Of a stretch of 64,000 nucleotides of DNA, positions 60,848 to 64,000 are shown piece by piece (the stretch's first letter is position 1; each line of letters starts with the position of its first letter). Where the stretch lies: contig NZ_JAEUAK010000003.1 in the NCBI RefSeq assembly GCF_019511345.1, forward strand, positions 372,001 to 436,000, in the 5' to 3' direction. This DNA comes from Rhizobium mesosinicum (GTDB lineage Bacteria; Pseudomonadota; Alphaproteobacteria; Rhizobiales; Rhizobiaceae). The position numbers and the translations under genes are program-made. A model generated the notes under the pieces. The model was not told the DNA's origin, did no database searches, and saw only the letters and a list, made by a program, of their open reading frames with translations.

Positions 60848-61705
60848 TCATAAGATCGGTTTGCCGCCCGTCACGGCAATCGTTGCCCCCGAAACATAGC
60901 TCGATAGCGGATCGGCGAGCATTACATAGGTGGTCGCGAGCTCGGCGGGTTGGCCAGGGCGCTGCATCGGGACCTGCTTGCCGAAATTCCTGACCGCCTC
61001 ATCGGGCATTGTAGAGGGAATGAGAGGCGTCCAGATCGGGCCTGGCGCGACTGCATTGGCGCGGATGCCCTTCTCAGCCAGCATCTGCGCGAGACCGGCA
61101 GTGAAGTTTTGGATAGCGCCCTTGGTCGTCGCATAAGCGAGCAGATGAGGACTCGGGCTGTCGGCATTGATCGAGGCCGTGTTGATGATGGCGCTGCCGG
61201 CTTTCATATGCGGGACCGCCGCCTTGGTCAGGTAGAACATCGCATGGATATTGACCTTGAAGGTCAGTTCCCATTCGTCGTCGCTGATCTCGCCAATATC
61301 CTTGAAGCTTGCCTGATGGGCCGCATTGTTGACGAGGATATCTATGCCGCCAAGTTCGCTGCGTGCGGTTTCGATGATATGGCGGCAATGCTCCGGATCC
61401 TGCAGATCTCCTGGGACGAGGACTGCCTTTCGCCCTGCCTCTTCGATCCACTTCTGGGTTTCGCGCGCGTCGTCCTCCTCGTCGAGATAGGCAACGAGAA
61501 CATCAGCACCTTCGCGGGCATAGGCGATCGCAACAGCCCGTCCGATGCCGCTGTCGCCGCCGGTAATGACGGCTTTCCTGCCGGTCAGCCGCCCAGAGCC
61601 GCGATAGGTCCGTTCGCCGTGGTCCGGTACCGGCGACATCGCCCCGGTCGTGCCCGGCATGGGCTGGTGTGGCGTATTGAAAGGCGGGGTCGGATAATTG
61701 GCCAT
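60848..61705 (-). CDS. YghA-like SDR oxidoreductase
   Basis: A 285-residue classical SDR with an N-terminal extension (MANYPTPPFNTPHQPMPGTTG) typical of the YghA/general-stress group. Motifs are TGGDSGIGRAVAI, NNAAH in LVNNAAHQASF, Ser in INTASINADS and YATTKGA. Such proteins are commonly stress-induced, although their substrates are uncertain. The start at 61705 has GGAGGA upstream. A GGAAC-N16-AGTT motif (61825-61801) precedes it. A catalase remnant follows. Confidence 0.85.
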   Translation of the reverse strand: MANYPTPPFNTPHQPMPGTTGAMSPVPDHGERTYRGSGRLTGRKAVITGGDSGIGRAVAIAYAREGADVLVAYLDEEDDARETQKWIEEAGRKAVLVPGDLQDPEHCRHIIETARSELGGIDILVNNAAHQASFKDIGEISDDEWELTFKVNIHAMFYLTKAAVPHMKAGSAIINTASINADSPSPHLLAYATTKGAIQNFTAGLAQMLAEKGIRANAVAPGPIWTPLIPSTMPDEAVRNFGKQVPMQRPGQPAELATTYVMLADPLSSYVSGATIAVTGGKPIL

Positions 61706-61800
61706 TTTCTGTTCCTCCAGGTATTGATGGGGCGGACCGGCCGACATCAGCCGACGAGCCTTCGGCCCTCGCCGCGGCCGGGCGGGCGGTCCGGTACAAC

Positions 61801-61825
61801 AACTCGTCTGGGGTCCGACAGTTCC
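61801..61825 (-). promoter_or_regulatory. EcfG-like promoter candidate for the SDR gene (one mismatch)
   Basis: On the minus strand GGAAC (61825-61821), 16 bp, AGTT (61804-61801) differs from the consensus CGTT by one base. It lies about 95 bp before the SDR start. Confidence 0.35.
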
Positions 61826-61883
61826 CTGTCAGTTCGTGGCAACGAACGGTTTCTAGCTGAAGTTCATTTTATAAGACGCCCAG

Positions 61884-62771
61884 TCAGCCGGCCGCCATTT
61901 CCCTGAATAGCCAATCTCGGAATGTCCTGACTTTCCGTTGCCGCAGTGCGCCGTTCGGATAGACGACATAATAGTTCCATCTCGACTTCAGCGTCAGATC
62001 AAAGGGACGCACCAGCCGGCCGGCCGCCAGATCGGCAGAGACGAGCGCGCTCCTGCCCAGCAACACACCTTCGCCTTGCACTGCAGCCTCGACAGCATAG
62101 GCGGCAGATTCGTACCTTACCCCGTTGCTAGGGTTGATATCGTCCAGACCCGCAGCCCGCAGCCATGTCGCCCAGTCGATGCGGAAGTTGTCGTGGATAA
62201 GCCTGTGATGCCTCAGGTCATCGGGTGTCCTGAGCGCATACTCCCCTTGCAGCAGTTCCGGACTGCAGACCGGCGAAACCTCTTCCTCAGCCAGGAACTC
62301 CGATGTCACGCCTTCATATCCCCCGGCGCCGTAGCGGATCGCGATATCAATTCCGTCTCTGATGAAATCCGAAAACGTGCCGGACGTCGACAGGCGCACG
62401 TCGATATCCCGGTTGGCGCGATGGAAGCGGTGGAGCCGCGGCACAAGCCACCGCCCTGCAAAGCCGTCAGACGTGCTGACATTAAGGACGCCGGCGGACT
62501 TGGGCGCAGTTGCCGCGATTGTCGCAGCACCGATCCGATCAAGGGCCGCGCCGATCTCCGCAGCATAAGCGGCACCTACCGATGTGAGTTGGACGGATCG
62601 GGTTCCCCTCTCAAAAAGCCGGCTGCCGAGCTGTTCCTCCAAGTTGCGGATCGCACGACTGACAGCGCCGTGCGTCACATGGAGCTCTGCGGCGGCCTTG
62701 GTGAAGCTCAGATGACGAGCAGCGGCGTCGAAGGCTGGAAGCGTGGTCAGAGGTGGAAGTCGTCTCGGCAT
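61884..62771 (-). CDS. LysR-family regulator (GcvA-like)
   Basis: A 295-residue LysR protein with HTH at 4-62 (PPLTTLPAFDAAARHLSFTKAAAELHVTHGAVSRAIRNLEEQLG, in two parts) and an effector domain. The first residues and TGAVSR-type recognition helix mark the GcvA/AmpR-like group. It diverges from the DUF1127 gene by 138 bp. The target is unknown. Confidence 0.9.
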   Translation of the reverse strand: MPRRLPPLTTLPAFDAAARHLSFTKAAAELHVTHGAVSRAIRNLEEQLGSRLFERGTRSVQLTSVGAAYAAEIGAALDRIGAATIAATAPKSAGVLNVSTSDGFAGRWLVPRLHRFHRANRDIDVRLSTSGTFSDFIRDGIDIAIRYGAGGYEGVTSEFLAEEEVSPVCSPELLQGEYALRTPDDLRHHRLIHDNFRIDWATWLRAAGLDDINPSNGVRYESAAYAVEAAVQGEGVLLGRSALVSADLAAGRLVRPFDLTLKSRWNYYVVYPNGALRQRKVRTFRDWLFREMAAG

Positions 62772-62853
62772 CGAGTCACCTGTGATTTCTAGTCACAAAT
62801 CCTGCACGAATATTCGATTGTCGTCCAGCCAGGGGCCGTGCACTTTCGGCGCA

Positions 62854-62870
62854 TCGAGAAGCTTTCTCGA
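62854..62870. repeat. Inverted repeat between the LysR and DUF1127 genes
   Basis: TCGAGA (62854-62859) and TCTCGA (62865-62870) flank AGCTT, 40 bp before the DUF1127 start. It could be an operator or leader hairpin. Confidence 0.35.
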
Positions 62871-62909
62871 ACCTGTTTATGCCAGTGTGTCGCCTAAGAG
62901 GAGATCGTC

Positions 62910-63176
62910 ATGACTGTTACTTTCACTCACAATGAAAATTGCCGTCTCACCACGCGAGGCTCTGCGCACCTGCCCACGGTTCCAATTGACCTGCTTTGCG
63001 CAATGGTCACAGGACAAGCAGCCCGATTGTTCGCCGGCATTCGACGCCGCTGGACGATGAGACATATTGCACGCTTTTCCACCCATCGCCTGCAGGACAT
63101 CGGCTTCGAGCGCGATTGGGATGGGTCGCTAATGCAAATCAGCAATGGCCGAGTTGCCGGTCACCTCGAACACTGA
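62910..63176 (+). CDS. DUF1127 (YjiS-like) small protein
   Basis: An 88-residue protein. The C-terminal DUF1127 motif is RHIARFSTHRLQDIGFERDW (in residues 51-70). Such Arg-rich small proteins affect RNA or metabolism under stress in other alphaproteobacteria. AGAGGAGATCG precedes the start. It lies 12 bp upstream of the VOC gene, likely co-transcribed. Confidence 0.8.
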   Translation: MTVTFTHNENCRLTTRGSAHLPTVPIDLLCAMVTGQAARLFAGIRRRWTMRHIARFSTHRLQDIGFERDWDGSLMQISNGRVAGHLEH

Positions 63177-63188
63177 AGGAGAAGCGAC

Positions 63189-63641
63189 ATGAAGATCTAT
63201 CCCCATCTTTGGTTTGCGTCTCGTGCGGAGGAGGCCATGGAGTTCTACACTTCAGTGTTCAAGGAGTCTCGAGTCCTTGGGCGCATCGATCTCCCCGACC
63301 CCGAACTGTCGGTTGTCCGCTTCGAATTGGGAGGTCTGCCGATCGCCGCGCTGAACGCTCACTCCCAGGTGCCATACAATGAAGCGTTCTCTTTTCAGGT
63401 CGAGACGGACGACCAGACTGAGACCGACTATTATTGGAATGCATTGACATCCGGAGGCGGCAAAGAACAGCCGTGCGGCTGGCTGACGGACAAGTTCGGC
63501 GTCTACTGGCAGGTCACGCCGACGATCCTGCTGCGGATGGTCGCCGATCCCGACAAGGAGAAGGCAGGGCGGGTGCTGCAGGCGATGTATAAGATGAAGA
63601 AGATCGTCATCGCCGATCTTGAACGGGCCTATCAAGGCTAG
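63189..63641 (+). CDS. VOC-family protein (PhnB-like)
   Basis: A 150-residue protein of the vicinal-oxygen-chelate superfamily, PhnB/3-dmu-9_3-mt type. It opens MKIYPHLWFASRAEEAMEFY and ends its second half with WLTDKFGVYWQVTPTILLRMV. The usual single-domain size fits. No catalytic metal ligands can be assigned with certainty. SD GAAGGAGAAG precedes the ATG. Confidence 0.85.
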   Translation: MKIYPHLWFASRAEEAMEFYTSVFKESRVLGRIDLPDPELSVVRFELGGLPIAALNAHSQVPYNEAFSFQVETDDQTETDYYWNALTSGGGKEQPCGWLTDKFGVYWQVTPTILLRMVADPDKEKAGRVLQAMYKMKKIVIADLERAYQG

Positions 63642-63740
63642 CGAAGGCCACTGGTTTCTATGGAGCCCACGCCAGTTCCTTTGCGCAGGCTTCCGGTGCA
63701 TTCCGCATCCGGCATCGTTTCCGGTTGATCCATCCCGCCA

Positions 63741-64000
63741 TCAACTGCGCTGCCCTGCAGCCTCGAGGATGAGACCGGTTATCTCGTCTGGATGAGAGAT
63801 CAACGACAGGTGGCTGGCTTGCACTTCGATGGTCTTTGCGCCCATGCGCTTGGCCATGAAACGTTCGAGATCGGGGTTGATGGTACGATCCTCCGTGGAG
63901 ACGGCATACCAACTCGGCTTGGAGCGCCAGGCCGCCTGGGTAGTCCTGCCTGTAAGAAGCGCTTTCTGGAACGGTTCCTGAACGGCATAGAGCACCTTTG
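63741..64000 (-). CDS. Alpha/beta hydrolase, C-terminal part (cut by window end)
   Basis: This minus-strand frame runs off the window. The visible 86 residues contain the end of an alpha/beta hydrolase: AAWRSKPSWYAVSTEDRTINPDLERFMAKRMGAKTIEV with the acid Asp in STEDRTI, and the catalytic His in ASHLSLISHP. The group (RutD/salicylate-esterase-like or chloride-independent hydrolases) is common in rhizobia. The N terminus with the nucleophile lies outside, so the function is not determined. Confidence 0.7.
   Translation of the reverse strand, partial: KVLYAVQEPFQKALLTGRTTQAAWRSKPSWYAVSTEDRTINPDLERFMAKRMGAKTIEVQASHLSLISHPDEITGLILEAAGQRS

Noticed and set aside
1..64000. CRISPR arrays, tRNA or rRNA genes, insertion sequences, integrases
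   Set aside because: I looked for regular repeats, cloverleaf-like and transposase motifs and saw none.

Overview
The window is GC-rich and densely coded. Its gene content points to a soil or plant-associated alphaproteobacterium of the Rhizobiaceae, most likely Rhizobium: many ABC uptake systems, choline-sulfatase, betaine and carnitine catabolism, EcfG-type (GGAAC-N16-CGTT) promoters, a GCG_CRPN-type secreted protein, DUF1127 and HWE-type kinases. I see no tRNA, rRNA, CRISPR array, insertion sequence or phage gene. It reads as an accessory catabolic and stress region of a replicon, possibly a megaplasmid or chromid, which cannot be decided from here.

Layout. (1) 174-2308: a DMSP-lyase-like cupin that has lost most metal ligands, then a PLP-dependent cystathionine gamma-synthase/methionine gamma-lyase family enzyme behind a structured leader. 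(2) 2350-9939: an RND pump (permease and adaptor) and a MipA/OmpV outer-membrane protein on the minus strand, divergent from an OmpR-type two-component pair. (3) 10212-10505: a DUF2934 protein flanked by hairpins. (4) 10668-19189 (minus): an arabinoside utilisation operon with an ArsR-type regulator carrying a large C-terminal domain, a cytoplasmic GH51 arabinofuranosidase and a complete Opp/Dpp-type transporter. (5) 19348-27972: a LacI-type regulator divergent from a sugar-acid operon (threonate-dehydrogenase-like, erythronate-dehydrogenase-like and SDR enzymes, then a CUT1 transporter). (6) 28247-32711: a tail-specific protease and small secreted proteins. (7) 32938-54536: the quaternary-amine region, with choline-sulfatase, two ester/peptide hydrolases, an Opp-type transporter and a five-enzyme gamma-butyrobetaine/carnitine pathway. 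A GlxA/CdhR-type regulator diverges from it, followed by a LysR/DMT pair and a dimethylglycine/N-methylproline-type demethylase. (8) 54828-63641: two orphan sensor kinases, a haloacetate-dehalogenase-like hydrolase and general-stress genes (small membrane protein, XRE regulator with an EcfG promoter, catalase remnant, YghA-like SDR, DUF1127, VOC protein). The window ends inside an alpha/beta hydrolase.

How the genes fit together. The most coherent system is the ten-gene minus-strand run from 49431 to 35700. Its enzymes make a full aerobic route: gamma-butyrobetaine -> CoA ester -> crotonobetainyl-CoA -> carnitinyl-CoA -> carnitine -> 3-dehydrocarnitine -> betainyl-CoA -> glycine betaine. A peptide-type ABC importer and a CocE-type serine hydrolase sit downstream in the same run, which suggests uptake of carnitine esters or a related cation by a transporter family not usually linked to carnitine. 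BetC (choline from choline-O-sulfate) and the flavin demethylase (dimethylglycine level) lie on either side, so choline, carnitine and betaine catabolism converge here.

Recurrent regulatory architecture is visible. All three solute-binding-protein genes are followed by a perfect stem-loop before the first permease gene. In the sugar-acid operon a terminator-like hairpin stands only 15 nt before the binding-protein start, so transcription must read through it. Two exact EcfG-type promoters precede a small secreted protein gene and an XRE regulator gene.
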